From Streptomyces camponoticapitis (lineage in GTDB: Bacteria > Actinomycetota > Actinomycetes > Streptomycetales > Streptomycetaceae): DNA of 64,000 nucleotides. A model generated the notes under the pieces. The model made no database searches, was not told where the DNA came from, and saw only the letters and a list, made by a program, of their open reading frames with translations. Positions 36,505 through 44,973 of this stretch are shown here, piece by piece (the stretch's first letter is position 1; every line of letters begins with the position of its first letter). The DNA is taken from assembly GCF_014646115.1 (NCBI RefSeq), contig NZ_BMMV01000012.1:1-64000 (forward strand), given 5' to 3'. The position numbers and the translations under genes are program-made.

Positions 36505-36956
36505 CGTTAATCGCTCCTCAGAGCGGTCAGGCAGTAAAGGGGTCGGTCCCCTCCCTGTCCTTCCGCAGCTTAGTCCCGCAAGCGGGGACCGCTCATTCCA
36601 ACTGCCGACATCCGCCGTGATCACCCCGCCGTCGGCGGCGAACTTTCCTCACGAACAGCCGACACCTGCTCCAACCTGATGGTGCGAGACGATGTTCCCG
36701 CAGGCCAGACAGATACCCCCGCTATCGGTACGCCGATGGCGAACGTGAGACGTCCAGGACCGCGTGTCGCCCCTCCCCACTAGGAATGTCTTACCCGTAA
36801 GCACTGACACTCCATGCGGCGCACCCCCGTTCGCTCCGCTACGGGCGAACACCCTTGCACTCCCGAATGCTTCCGCACGCCCCTGCGATGAGCACATAGA
36901 GCGAGCGCACGTCGACTCTGCGTAACTCAATGCCAGGGCGGGGAGTTGGTCCGAGC
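36505..36956. promoter_or_regulatory. Divergent intergenic region between clpC and the primase-like gene, with ClgR-like boxes
   Basis: No gene is supported; a minus-strand frame around 36649-36930 lacks bias. Two candidate ClgR sites are seen on the minus strand. GTTCGC-CCGTA-GCG lies at 36850-36837 and is part of a larger GTTCGC/GCGAAC inverted repeat (36829-36850). CGCCGACGGCG lies at 36637-36627 and fits a CGCYNANRGCG core. ClgR is known to activate clpC1 in S. lividans; that these are its sites is inference. Confidence 0.45.
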
Positions 36957-37652
36957 ATGGCTCTCCCCGTTCCGTCCCCGCGCGCGCCGCTGCCGGCCGA
37001 AGACGCCAGCGCCCTCTGGTACGAGCGGAAGCTGGGCTGGGCCACGGTGGCGGGCCCGCCCGTCGCTCTGCTGACCGGGCTGCGATTCGACGTTCTGGAG
37101 CTGCCCGCCGACGCCGGCGCGGCGGTGCTGCGGCGCCTCGGCGCGGCCGGGACCGGGCCGGTGGCGCTCGTGGCGGGCCGGATGCGGCTGCTGGTGGCCG
37201 CGGGGAGTGCCGACGAACTGCCGGGGCTGCTCGACTGGCTGGAATGGGGCGGCATCGCGCTCGATCTGACCGCGACCGGCACCGACGGCCGGATGACCGC
37301 TCCGGAGCCGCCCGGAGGGGCGCCGGGGCCGAGAGGTCCTCGGAGGCCCAGGGGTCCGACGGGGATCGCGCGACGAGGCGGTGACGGGGTGGGGAGCGCG
37401 CGTCGGCGGGCCGAGCAGGGGGCCGCCGTATGGCTGCGGCCCCCCGAGCCTGGACGCGAGGTGGAGCCGACGCTGCCGGCTCTCACTCATTTCGGACACG
37501 GACCCGGAGGCAGTGCCGGACTCGGGGACAGGGGTGGGGGTGTCCCCGATCTCGTTCGACTCGTGGACACGGCGGCGACGGAGTGCCACCGGGCCCGATT
37601 GCTTCGTGGAGAATCGACGGGTACGAAATCTCAGCCGTTGGCCTTCTCGTAG
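36957..37652 (+). CDS. Bifunctional primase/polymerase N-terminal-like protein
   Basis: A 231-residue protein. The segment WYERKLGWATVAGPPVALLTGLRFDVLELPADAG resembles the N-terminal part of actinobacterial bifunctional DNA primase/polymerase (prim-pol) proteins, where a conserved block contacts nucleotides. The catalytic acidic residues of a full prim-pol are not evident, and the middle is Pro/Arg/Gly rich, so it is probably not a working polymerase. ATG 36957 is preferred. It ends 22 nt inside the convergent lsr2 gene. Homologues are, from memory, found next to lsr2 across Streptomyces. Confidence 0.65.
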   Translation: MALPVPSPRAPLPAEDASALWYERKLGWATVAGPPVALLTGLRFDVLELPADAGAAVLRRLGAAGTGPVALVAGRMRLLVAAGSADELPGLLDWLEWGGIALDLTATGTDGRMTAPEPPGGAPGPRGPRRPRGPTGIARRGGDGVGSARRRAEQGAAVWLRPPEPGREVEPTLPALTHFGHGPGGSAGLGDRGGGVPDLVRLVDTAATECHRARLLRGESTGTKSQPLAFS

Positions 37653-37966
37653 GCTTCGCGGATCTCGGCCGGAACGCGACCGCGATCGTTGACGCTGTAG
37701 CCGTTCTCCTTGGCCCACTTGCGAATTTCCGCGGTGTCCTTGTTCCCACCCGCGGCGGCGCGGCCCTTGCCACGGCCACCGGCGGCGCGGCCACCGGTGC
37801 GACGGCCACTCTTGGTGTACGGGTCGAGGAGCCCACGAAGCTTGTCCGCATTCGCGTTCGTGAGGTCGATCTCGTAGGTCTTGCCGTCCAGCGCGAACGT
37901 GACGGTCTCGTCAGCCTCGCCACCGTCGAGGTCGTCAACAAGAAGGACCTGAACCTTCTGTGCCAC
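37631..37966 (-). CDS. lsr2: Lsr2 nucleoid-associated protein
   Basis: H-NS-like silencer that binds AT-rich DNA and represses specialised-metabolite and foreign genes. The 111-residue protein has the N-terminal dimerisation beta/alpha part (KVQVLLVDDLDGGEADETV), a basic flexible linker (RRTGGRAAGGRGKGRAAAGG), and a C-terminal helix-loop-helix with the RGR hook (residues 95-97) that reads the minor groove. GTG 37966 follows AAAGGAAAACC. The upstream 140 nt are comparatively AT-rich, which fits autoregulation. Confidence 0.95.
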   Translation of the reverse strand: MAQKVQVLLVDDLDGGEADETVTFALDGKTYEIDLTNANADKLRGLLDPYTKSGRRTGGRAAGGRGKGRAAAGGNKDTAEIRKWAKENGYSVNDRGRVPAEIREAYEKANG

Positions 37967-38110
37967 CGGTTTTCCTTTCATCGAAAATGCAGTACGCCGA
38001 AAGGAAACCGCTTTTCTCAGGAAAACACAAACCCCCGGCAGAGGTTCAGTAGCACAAGAACACGGGAAACGTGCGCGATTCGGACATAGGGTTCCGGGTT
38101 CTTCCGCCCC

Positions 38111-38644
38111 TCACAGGTGCAGAAGCATCCGGCTGTTACCCAAGGTGTTCGGCTTCACCCGTTCGAGACCGAGGAACTCGGCGACACCCTCGTCATAGGA
38201 ACGCAGCAGCTCACTGTAGACATCTCCGTCGACAGGAGTCTCACCGATCTCCACGAAGCCGTGCTTGATGAAGAAGTCCACTTCGAAGGTCAGACAGAAT
38301 ACGCGCCGCACCCCGAGCCAGCGGGCCGTCCGCAACAACTTGTCGAGCACATGGCGTCCGATGCCGGCGCCCCGGAAGCGGGGATCCACCGCGAGTGTGC
38401 GCACTTCGGCGAGGTCTTCCCACATGACATGGAGTGCGCCGCATCCGACGACACCCGCGTCGTCGTCGCGTTCGGCGACCCAGAACTCCTGGATGTCCTC
38501 GTAAAGAGTCACCGGCGCTTTGTCGAGCAGGATGCCTTCGCTCACGTACGGGTCGAGGAGACGACGGACCGCTGACACATCGCTCGTCCTGGCCCGCCGG
38601 ACGGTGATGGCATTTACATCGACTTCTCGAAGCTCGGAGGACAT
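38111..38644 (-). CDS. Amino-acid N-acetyltransferase, actinobacterial ArgA type
   Basis: A 177-residue GNAT enzyme closely resembling, from memory, M. tuberculosis Rv2747 (ArgA), which makes N-acetylglutamate for arginine synthesis. Shared features are VTLYEDIQEFWVAE, VVGCGALHVMWEDLAEVRTLAVDP, the acetyl-CoA loop RGAGIGRHVLDKLL, and the ending RVKPNTLGNSRMLLHL. It is a stand-alone GNAT domain without an amino-acid-kinase part. TAGCGT lies 6 nt before ATG 38644 and no ribosome site is seen, predicting a leaderless mRNA. Confidence 0.85.
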   Translation of the reverse strand: MSSELREVDVNAITVRRARTSDVSAVRRLLDPYVSEGILLDKAPVTLYEDIQEFWVAERDDDAGVVGCGALHVMWEDLAEVRTLAVDPRFRGAGIGRHVLDKLLRTARWLGVRRVFCLTFEVDFFIKHGFVEIGETPVDGDVYSELLRSYDEGVAEFLGLERVKPNTLGNSRMLLHL

Positions 38645-38653
38645 GACTGGACG

Positions 38654-39232
38654 CTATCGCCCGGCGGGATGCTCTCGGTCGGCGCCCTCGGCGGGGACTT
38701 CGCGGGCCACTTCGGGCGTGACTTCGGGTGGTACTTCGCCCGGCACTTCGGGGCTCGCTTCCCGCGAGGCCTCCGGTGAACCTTCCGCCGCCGCCTCGGA
38801 CGCGCCTTCGCCCGCGGTGTCCGCCCGGTCGCCGCTCACCATCCGGACCGCGTCCTCCAGGGCTTCGCGCTGCGCCGGCGACATCATCCCGAAGAAGGCG
38901 ACAAGAGCGGCCGCCGGGTTGTCACTCTTCGACCAGGCTTCGTTCATCAGCGCGGCCGCGTAGGCGGCCCGCGTGGACACGGCCATATATCTATAGGCGC
39001 GGCCGTCGACTTCCCTGCGTACCCAGCCCTTCTGATGGAGATTGTCCATTACGGTCATGACGGTCGTGTAGGCGATGGACCGTTCCCGCTGAAGGTCTTC
39101 CAGGACTTCCCGGACGGTGACCGGACGGTTCCATTCCCAGACGCGGCTCATGACGGCGTCTTCCAGGTCTCCCAATTGACGGGGCACATCGTCACCATAG
39201 TGCGAGATGTCCGAATGGTCGGTTATTGACAT
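38654..39232 (-). CDS. BlaI/MecI/CopY-family repressor
   Basis: A 192-residue winged-helix regulator: DLEDAVMSRVWEWNRPVTVREVLEDLQRERSIAYTTVMTVMDNLHQKGWVRR, with the helical dimer domain following. After about residue 135 comes a repetitive acidic Glu/Pro/Val/Ala tail not typical of the family. No BlaR1-type sensor protease or beta-lactamase gene is adjacent. The ATG is only 7 nt after a hairpin with a T-run, so its own promoter is unclear. Target genes are unknown. Confidence 0.85.
   Translation of the reverse strand: MSITDHSDISHYGDDVPRQLGDLEDAVMSRVWEWNRPVTVREVLEDLQRERSIAYTTVMTVMDNLHQKGWVRREVDGRAYRYMAVSTRAAYAAALMNEAWSKSDNPAAALVAFFGMMSPAQREALEDAVRMVSGDRADTAGEGASEAAAEGSPEASREASPEVPGEVPPEVTPEVAREVPAEGADREHPAGR
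38692..38790 (-). repeat. Degenerate repeat coding the Pro-Glu-Val tail of the BlaI-like regulator
   Basis: ACTTCGGG/ACTTCGCC-type words recur about every 12-15 nt and encode repeated PEV/SPE/REV units at the C terminus of the BlaI-like protein. Likely an expandable linker. Confidence 0.55.
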
Positions 39233-39238
39233 TACAAA

Positions 39239-39271
39239 AGGACGTACGACCTCACGGAAGTCGTACGTCCT
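39239..39271 (-). terminator. Intrinsic terminator (or attenuator) immediately before the BlaI-like gene
   Basis: 12-bp inverted arms AGGACGTACGAC (39239-39250 on the plus strand is its partner form) and GTCGTACGTCCT (39260-39271) enclose 9 nt. On the minus strand the stem is followed by TTTT, 7 nt before the BlaI-like ATG. It is 20 nt past the stop of the small membrane-protein gene, so it probably ends that transcript, and might also limit read-through into the regulator. Confidence 0.7.
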
Positions 39272-39291
39272 GATCCACGGCAGTGGCGCCG

Positions 39292-39471
39292 TCAGGCGCC
39301 GGACGGCCTGCCCTGCTGCTCCACGGCCTCCGCGCGGGCGATCGCCGCGTCCACGGCCGCGTCCTCCTTCGCCTTGTTGTCGCCGCCCTGGCTCTTGACG
39401 ATCGTCACGACCAGGCCGATGAAGAATGCGGCCATCACCACGGGAGGCAGGAGAGCGGATACGTAGTCCAT
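39292..39471 (-). CDS. Small single-span membrane protein
   Basis: A 59-residue protein: a short outside N terminus, one membrane helix (VVMAAFFIGLVVTIVKS), and an Ala/Glu/Asp/Arg-rich cytoplasmic tail that should be helical. ATG 39471 is chosen because TACTCT lies 6 nt upstream and no longer form has codon support; the mRNA is probably leaderless. Function unknown; a clean terminator follows it. Confidence 0.7.
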   Translation of the reverse strand: MDYVSALLPPVVMAAFFIGLVVTIVKSQGGDNKAKEDAAVDAAIARAEAVEQQGRPSGA

Positions 39472-39484
39472 GGCCACAGAGTAG

Positions 39485-40150
39485 CTATCCGGCGGCCCGC
39501 CGCTCCGCCGGGGGCGTGGGCTTACGGCGTGGCGGAAAGACCTCGGACGGCTTGGGCATCGGACGCTCCGTGGAGGGGCGCCCGGGGGCCGTCGGGCGGC
39601 GCGGCGGCGCGGGCTGCGCGGGCTGCTTCCCCGGCGCCTTTCCAGGAGCCTTGCCGGGCTCCTCCTTGGGCCGCTGCGGGTCGTCGGCCTCGGCACGGCC
39701 TCCCTGGAGCGCGAGCAGCCGGGTACGGGGCGCGGGGGCGGCGGGCGACCGGCCCGCGAGACGGGCCCGTACGGAGCTTTCCGCGGCCCGCTGACAGTGT
39801 TCGAGCAGCGCGGCGGCGAGGGGTGCGGCGCGCAGGGTGCGCAGGGCCATGAGGTCCTCCGGGCGTGGGTCGTACCCGGCCGCCAGAGCGTCCTGGAGGA
39901 GCTCCAGATAGCCGACGGCCGAGCCGGGAAGCGCGGCGCGGTAGCGGGCGAGATCGGCGAGGAGGAACGCGCGCAGCCGGCCGGCCTCGCGGACCGCCTC
40001 GTCCACGGACTCGGCGAGCCGCAGGCAGGCCTGGACGTCCTCGTCGGGGAGGGGGGCGGGGTGGAGGGCTACGGCGAGGGCGCCTCGGAGCACACGCAAT
40101 TCGTCTGCGCCGAACGCCATGCCGCCGCGGGATCCGTAGGGCGTGGGCAT
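39485..40150 (-). CDS. Hypothetical protein with Pro/Arg-rich tail
   Basis: A 221-residue protein of unknown function. The first 125 residues are a compact, Leu/Ala-rich, probably helical domain (ELRVLRGALAVALHPAPLP, LRAFLLADLARYRAALPG, LELLQDALAAGYDPRPEDL). The rest is Pro/Lys/Arg-rich and likely disordered. TATCGT lies 6 nt before ATG 40150, so a leaderless mRNA is likely; an internal ATG at 40120 is possible. It ends 13 nt before the small membrane-protein start and may be co-transcribed with it. Confidence 0.65.
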   Translation of the reverse strand: MPTPYGSRGGMAFGADELRVLRGALAVALHPAPLPDEDVQACLRLAESVDEAVREAGRLRAFLLADLARYRAALPGSAVGYLELLQDALAAGYDPRPEDLMALRTLRAAPLAAALLEHCQRAAESSVRARLAGRSPAAPAPRTRLLALQGGRAEADDPQRPKEEPGKAPGKAPGKQPAQPAPPRRPTAPGRPSTERPMPKPSEVFPPRRKPTPPAERRAAG

Positions 40151-40293
40151 GGGGTGACGATACTCACGAATCGCACAAAATCGTCTAAACGCGACGGCTG
40201 CGGCGCGCCGGGATCTCCGGCGCCACCTGGGGCTCGACCGCCGGACGAGCTCCCCGCGGGCCGCCCGGCGCTCGATGACGGACCGGCCGCGGG

Positions 40294-41091
40294 CTACATG
40301 CGCGACACGTTGCGCTCGTACACCAGTCGCAGCCCGATCAGCGTCAGCCACGGCTCGTGCTCGTCGATCACCGTCGCCTCGCCGAGGATGATCGGCGCCA
40401 GACCGCCCGTCGCGATCACGGTGACCTCGCCCGGGTCCTCGGCCAGCTCTCGCGCCATCCGGGCCACGACCCCGTCGACCTGGCCGGCGAACCCGTACAC
40501 GATGCCCGACTGCATCGCCTCGACCGTGTTCTTGCCGATGACGCTGCGCGGCCTCGCCAGCTCGATCTTGCGCAGCTGGGCGCCCCTTATGCCGAGCGCC
40601 TCGACGGAGATCTCGATGCCGGGCGCGATGACCCCGCCCGTGTACTCCCCGCGCGCGCTGACCGCGTCGAACGTCGTGGCCGTGCCGAAGTCCACGACGA
40701 CCGCGGGACCGCCGTACAGCTCGACCGCGGCGACCGAGTTGATGATCCGGTCGGCGCCGACCTCCTTCGGGTTGTCCACCAGGATCGGTACGCCGGTCTT
40801 GATGCCCGGCTCGACCAGGACGGCGGGCACGTCTCCGTAGTAGCGGCGGGTCACCTCGCGCAGCTCGTGCAGGACGGAGGGCACGGTGGAGCAGATCGCG
40901 ATGCCCTCGATGCCGTCGCCCAGCTCCTCGCCGAGCAGCGGGTGCATCCCCATCAGTCCCTGAAGGAGGACGGCCAGTTCGTCGGCCGTACGGCGCGCGT
41001 CCGTGGAGACCCGCCAGTGCTCGACGATCTCCTCGCCGTCGAACAGACCGAGCACGGTGTGCGTGTTGCCGACGTCGATGGTGAGCAGCAT
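40294..41091 (-). CDS. coaX: Type III pantothenate kinase
   Basis: First step of coenzyme A synthesis from pantothenate. The 265-residue ASKHA-fold kinase has the N-terminal MLLTIDVGNTHTVLGLFDG motif, the DRIINSVAA segment, VVVDFGTATTFDAVSARGEYTGGVIAPG and a C-terminal VIATGGLAP. The start overlaps the nadC stop by 1 nt (TGATG), so it is the last gene of the panC-nadB-nadC-coaX operon, linking NAD and CoA supply. Confidence 0.95.
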   Translation of the reverse strand: MLLTIDVGNTHTVLGLFDGEEIVEHWRVSTDARRTADELAVLLQGLMGMHPLLGEELGDGIEGIAICSTVPSVLHELREVTRRYYGDVPAVLVEPGIKTGVPILVDNPKEVGADRIINSVAAVELYGGPAVVVDFGTATTFDAVSARGEYTGGVIAPGIEISVEALGIRGAQLRKIELARPRSVIGKNTVEAMQSGIVYGFAGQVDGVVARMARELAEDPGEVTVIATGGLAPIILGEATVIDEHEPWLTLIGLRLVYERNVSRM

Positions 41092-42113
41092 CAGAGCGCC
41101 GCCTCACGCAGGTCGAGGCCGATGTCGAGGATCGGGGCGGAGTGCGTGAGGGCGCCGACGGCGAGATAGTCGACGCCGGTCTCGGCGTACGCGCGGGCGT
41201 TCTCCAGGGAGAGCGTGCCGGACGATTCCAGCAGTGCCCGGCCCGCGACAAGAGCGACCGCCTCCGCGGTCCGCTCCGGGGTGAAGTTGTCCAGCAGGAT
41301 CAGGTCGGCCCCCGCGTCGAGGACCTCGCGGACCTGCTCCAGCGTGTCGGTCTCCACCTCGATCGCGAGGTCGGGGAACCGCTCCCGTACGGCCTTGAAT
41401 GCCTCGGCGACCCCGCCGGCGGCGACCACGTGGTTGTCCTTGACGAGCGCGGCGTCCGAGAGCGACATCCGGTGGTTGACACCGCCGCCGCAGCGCACGG
41501 CGTACTTCTCCAGGGCGCGCAGCCCCGGTGTCGTCTTACGGGTGTCGCGCACCTTCGCGCCGGTGCCCTCCAGTGCGTCGGCCCACGCGCGCGTGGCGGT
41601 CGCGATGCCGGAGAGCCTGCACAGGAGGTTGAGCGCGCTGCGCTCCCCGGTCAGCAGGTCACGGGTCCGGGTGGTGACGCTGAGGAGCTTGTCGCCGGCC
41701 TCGACGCGGGCGCCGTCCTCGACGTGCCTCTCGACCTCGAAGTCCTCCGTACAGACGATGGACAGGACGGCCTCGGCGACACGCAGTCCGGCGACCGTGC
41801 CGCTCTTGCGGGCCGTGAAGTCGCCGGTGGCGACGGCGTCGGCGGGAATGGTCGCCACGCTCGTCACGTCCAGGCCGTGGTCGAGATCCTCACCGATGGC
41901 GACGTGGGCGATGTCCTCGACCTGGACGGGGTCGAGTCCGGCCTCGGCCAGCAGCTCGGCGAGCGCGGGGTCGAGGCCGCACTCCAGGGATTCCTCACCG
42001 TCCGAACAGCCGCAGCCGTCGCCGCAGCCCCCCGCGGCGGACGCCGGGGCGCCGATCTGGATGAGCGGTACGTCCACGGCCTCGGGGCGCGGACTGTCTT
42101 CGGGCGTGCTCAC
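41091..42113 (-). CDS. nadC: Nicotinate-nucleotide pyrophosphorylase (carboxylating)
   Basis: Joins quinolinate and PRPP to give nicotinate mononucleotide in NAD synthesis. The 340-residue protein has the type II PRTase fold with MSLSDAALVKDNHVVAAGG and the barrel segment DLILLDNFTPER. Odd: a roughly 50-residue N-terminal extension carries Cys30, Cys34, Cys36 and Cys45 in a Gly/Asp-rich setting, like a small metal-binding tag. GTG 42113 follows AGGGAG and overlaps the nadB stop by 4 nt. Confidence 0.95.
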   Translation of the reverse strand: MSTPEDSPRPEAVDVPLIQIGAPASAAGGCGDGCGCSDGEESLECGLDPALAELLAEAGLDPVQVEDIAHVAIGEDLDHGLDVTSVATIPADAVATGDFTARKSGTVAGLRVAEAVLSIVCTEDFEVERHVEDGARVEAGDKLLSVTTRTRDLLTGERSALNLLCRLSGIATATRAWADALEGTGAKVRDTRKTTPGLRALEKYAVRCGGGVNHRMSLSDAALVKDNHVVAAGGVAEAFKAVRERFPDLAIEVETDTLEQVREVLDAGADLILLDNFTPERTAEAVALVAGRALLESSGTLSLENARAYAETGVDYLAVGALTHSAPILDIGLDLREAAL

Positions 42114-43906
42114 GGTGACGGCTCCCTGGGGACGGAGAGATCTACGGGGATTGCGGCGGGAAATTCGGGGGTGTCGGTCCGGCTCAGCTCCAGGACGCGG
42201 CCCGTACCGAGGCGTACGACGAGGTGGCGTCGCCAGTCGGTCTCGTCCCGCTCCGGGAAGTCCTCGCGCCAGTGACAGCCGCGGGTCTCCTCGCGCTCCA
42301 GGGCGGCGGCCACCAGGACGCGCGCGACGCAGAGGAGGTTGGAGGTCTCCCAGGACTCGACGCCCGGCTGAGCGGGTTTGCCGGGGTTCGCCGGGTCGGC
42401 CGGGTCCGTCGGGCGCAGGGAGTCCTGATACACGGCCTCCAGGGCATCGGCGGCGACGCCCAGGCTCCCTGCGGACCTGAGGACCCCCGCGCCCTGGGAC
42501 ATGATCCGCTGGATCGTCAGGCGCGCCTCGGGAGCGATGAGCGGCAGGAGCGCGGCGGGGGCGGGCGCGAGGGAGGGCCGGTCGGCGGGTGACGTGGCGG
42601 GCGGCGCGGGGCGGGGGGCCGCCGCGACCTCGGCGATGTCCGCCGCGATGCGCTCGGCGAACACGAGGCCCTCCAGGAGGGAGTTGGAAGCCAGCCGGTT
42701 GGCGCCGTGGACGCCCGTGCAGGCCACCTCGCCGCAGGCGTAGAGGCCCGGCACGGTCGTACGGCCGCGCAGGTCCGTACGGACGCCGCCGGACGCGTAG
42801 TGCGCGGCGGGCGCGACCGGGATCGGCTCGGTGACCGGGTCGATTCCGTGCGACCGGCAGGCGGCGAGGATCGTGGGGAAGCGGGTCGCCCACATCCTCG
42901 CGCCGAAGTGCCTGGCGTCCAGATACATGTTCTCGGCGCCCTGCTCCCGCATCCGGCGCATGATGCCCTTGGCGACGATGTCGCGGGGCGCCAGCTCGGC
43001 CAGTTCGTGCTGGTCGAGCATGAAGCGGACACCGTCCGCGTCCACGAGATGCGCGCCCTCGCCCCGTACCGCCTCGGACACCAGCGGCTGCTGGCCCTCC
43101 GACCCGGCGCCGAGGAAGAGCACCGTCGGGTGGAACTGCACGAATTCGAGGTCGGAGACCTCCGCCCCGGCGCGCAGCGCGAGAGCGACACCGTCACCGG
43201 TGGAGACGGCCGGGTTGGTCGTCGCCGAGAAGACCTGGCCCATGCCCCCGGTGGCCAGGACGACGGCGGGGGCGTGGACGGCGCCGACGCCGTCGTGCTG
43301 GCCCTCGCCCATCACATGGAGGGTGACGCCGGAGGTGTTGCCGTGTTCATCCGTAAGGAGGTCGAGGACCAACGCGTTCTCGACCGTACGGAGGGAGGCG
43401 TCGCGCACCGCGTCGACCAGGGCACGGGAGATCTCCGCGCCGGTCGCGTCGCCTCCCGCGTGGGCGATACGGCGGCGGTGGTGGCCGCCCTCGCGGGTCA
43501 GCTGGAGATCGCCGGCCGCCGACGTGTCGAACCGCGCCCCCGTTCCGATCAGCCTGCGTACGGCGTCGGGCCCTTCGGTGACCAGCGTGCGTACGGCCTC
43601 CTGGTCGCAGAGACCGGCGCCCGCGACGAGTGTGTCGCTCAGATGCTGCTCGGGGGTGTCGCCCTCACCGAGCACGGCCGCGATGCCGCCCTGCGCCCAG
43701 CGGGTGGAGCCGTCGTCGAGGCGGGCCTTGGTGACGACGACCGTCCTGAGCCCGGCCGCCGTGCAGCGCAGGGCCGTGGTGAGCCCGGCGACACCGGAGC
43801 CGACCACGACCACGTCGGCGTCGACGGCCCAGCCGGGCACGGGCGCGGTGAGCTGGATGCCGGCCGGGCGGGCGGGCCTCGGCTCCCGTACGGACTCGGC
43901 GGTCAC
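42110..43906 (-). CDS. nadB: L-aspartate oxidase
   Basis: FAD enzyme that converts L-aspartate to iminoaspartate for quinolinate synthesis. The 598-residue protein has the FAD motif VVVGSGVAGLTTAL, the succinate-dehydrogenase-family signatures STRWAQGGIAAVLG and YASGGVRTDLRG, YACGEVACTGVHGANRLASNSLLEGLVF, and a helical C-terminal domain with a Pro/Ala-rich insertion. Its start overlaps panC by 4 nt. The next enzyme, quinolinate synthase NadA, is not in this window. Confidence 0.95.
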   Translation of the reverse strand: MTAESVREPRPARPAGIQLTAPVPGWAVDADVVVVGSGVAGLTTALRCTAAGLRTVVVTKARLDDGSTRWAQGGIAAVLGEGDTPEQHLSDTLVAGAGLCDQEAVRTLVTEGPDAVRRLIGTGARFDTSAAGDLQLTREGGHHRRRIAHAGGDATGAEISRALVDAVRDASLRTVENALVLDLLTDEHGNTSGVTLHVMGEGQHDGVGAVHAPAVVLATGGMGQVFSATTNPAVSTGDGVALALRAGAEVSDLEFVQFHPTVLFLGAGSEGQQPLVSEAVRGEGAHLVDADGVRFMLDQHELAELAPRDIVAKGIMRRMREQGAENMYLDARHFGARMWATRFPTILAACRSHGIDPVTEPIPVAPAAHYASGGVRTDLRGRTTVPGLYACGEVACTGVHGANRLASNSLLEGLVFAERIAADIAEVAAAPRPAPPATSPADRPSLAPAPAALLPLIAPEARLTIQRIMSQGAGVLRSAGSLGVAADALEAVYQDSLRPTDPADPANPGKPAQPGVESWETSNLLCVARVLVAAALEREETRGCHWREDFPERDETDWRRHLVVRLGTGRVLELSRTDTPEFPAAIPVDLSVPREPSP

Positions 43907-44973
43907 TGGGAAGCTCCGAACGTCAGTGGGATGTTGTCGATCAGCCGTGTCGCGCCGACACGCGCGGCCACGGCGAGGATCGCCTCGCCGGTGTAGTCGT
44001 CCGGGACCTCCGTGAAGTCCGCGGGGTTCACGAGGGCGAGGTAGTCGAGCGTGAAGGAGTCGCTGTCCCTCACCGCCTGGTCGAGGACGACGCGGGCCGC
44101 GGACCGTACGGCGTGCGCGCCACAGGCCGTCCGCGGCGTACGGGACGCCGCGTGGGCGACGGCGTGGCTGTCGGCGGCGGCACGGGCCTCGCCGAGCGCC
44201 GAGAGGGCCGCCGCGCGGGCCGTGGACGTGGGCGCGGAATCCGCGCGTGCGCGCAGCGCGTGCTGGGCGCCGAGGCGGTCGCTCGCGGCGAAGAGCGCGC
44301 GGGAGAGAGCGAGCGCGGTCCGGCGCTCGGGGGCGGAGAGGTAGCGGTTACGGCTGGAGAGCGCGAGACCGTCGTCCTCGCGGACCGTCGGTACGCCGAC
44401 GATCTCGACCGGGAAGTTCAGGTCGCGGGCCATCCGCCGGATCAGCGCGAGCTGCTGGGCGTCCTTCTGTCCGTAGAAGGCGACGTCGGGGCGGGTGAGG
44501 TGGAGCAGCTTCGCGACGACGGTGAGCATGCCGTCGAAGTGCCCGGGCCGTACGGCGCCTTCGAGGCGCTCGCCCATGGGCCCGGCGGAGATCCGTACCT
44601 GGGGCGTGCCGCCCGGGTACACCTCGTCGACGGACGGCGCGAACACGGCGTCGGCGCCTGCCGCCTCCGCCGTCTTCAGGTCCGATTCGAGGGTCCGGGG
44701 ATAGCGGTCCAGGTCTTCGTTCGCGCCGAACTGGAGCGGGTTGACGAAGACGGTGACGACCACGAAGCCGGCCGGGCCGACGTGCCGGCGGGCGGCGCGC
44801 ACGAGCGCCGCGTGGCCGTCGTGGAGGGCGCCCATTGTCATGACGACGGCCGTACGGGCGGAGGAGGATCCCTCCGGTGTGGCTGCCTGCTCCCGTACGG
44901 CTGTCCGCGCGCTGCCGTGCCGGGCGAGCAGCCCGTCCAGCTCCGCGCGCGTGGAGGCCAGTTCGAGGCTCAT
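43903..44973 (-). CDS. panC: Pantothenate synthetase
   Basis: Joins pantoate and beta-alanine with ATP. The 356-residue protein has VVMTMGALHDGH (HIGH-like), FVNPLQFGANEDLDRYPR, FYGQKDAQQLALIRRM and LSSRNRYLS. It is longer than the usual 280-310 residues because of an Ala/Arg/His-rich insertion at about 230-295, after the SSRNRYLS motif and before the C-terminal domain. It overlaps both neighbours by 4 nt within the operon. Confidence 0.95.
   Translation of the reverse strand: MSLELASTRAELDGLLARHGSARTAVREQAATPEGSSSARTAVVMTMGALHDGHAALVRAARRHVGPAGFVVVTVFVNPLQFGANEDLDRYPRTLESDLKTAEAAGADAVFAPSVDEVYPGGTPQVRISAGPMGERLEGAVRPGHFDGMLTVVAKLLHLTRPDVAFYGQKDAQQLALIRRMARDLNFPVEIVGVPTVREDDGLALSSRNRYLSAPERRTALALSRALFAASDRLGAQHALRARADSAPTSTARAAALSALGEARAAADSHAVAHAASRTPRTACGAHAVRSAARVVLDQAVRDSDSFTLDYLALVNPADFTEVPDDYTGEAILAVAARVGATRLIDNIPLTFGASQ

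Noticed and set aside
36649..36930. Minus-strand open frame of 93 codons upstream of clpC
   Set aside because: It ends or begins within the regulatory region, shows weak codon bias and has no recognisable domain, although its Cys residues drew attention.
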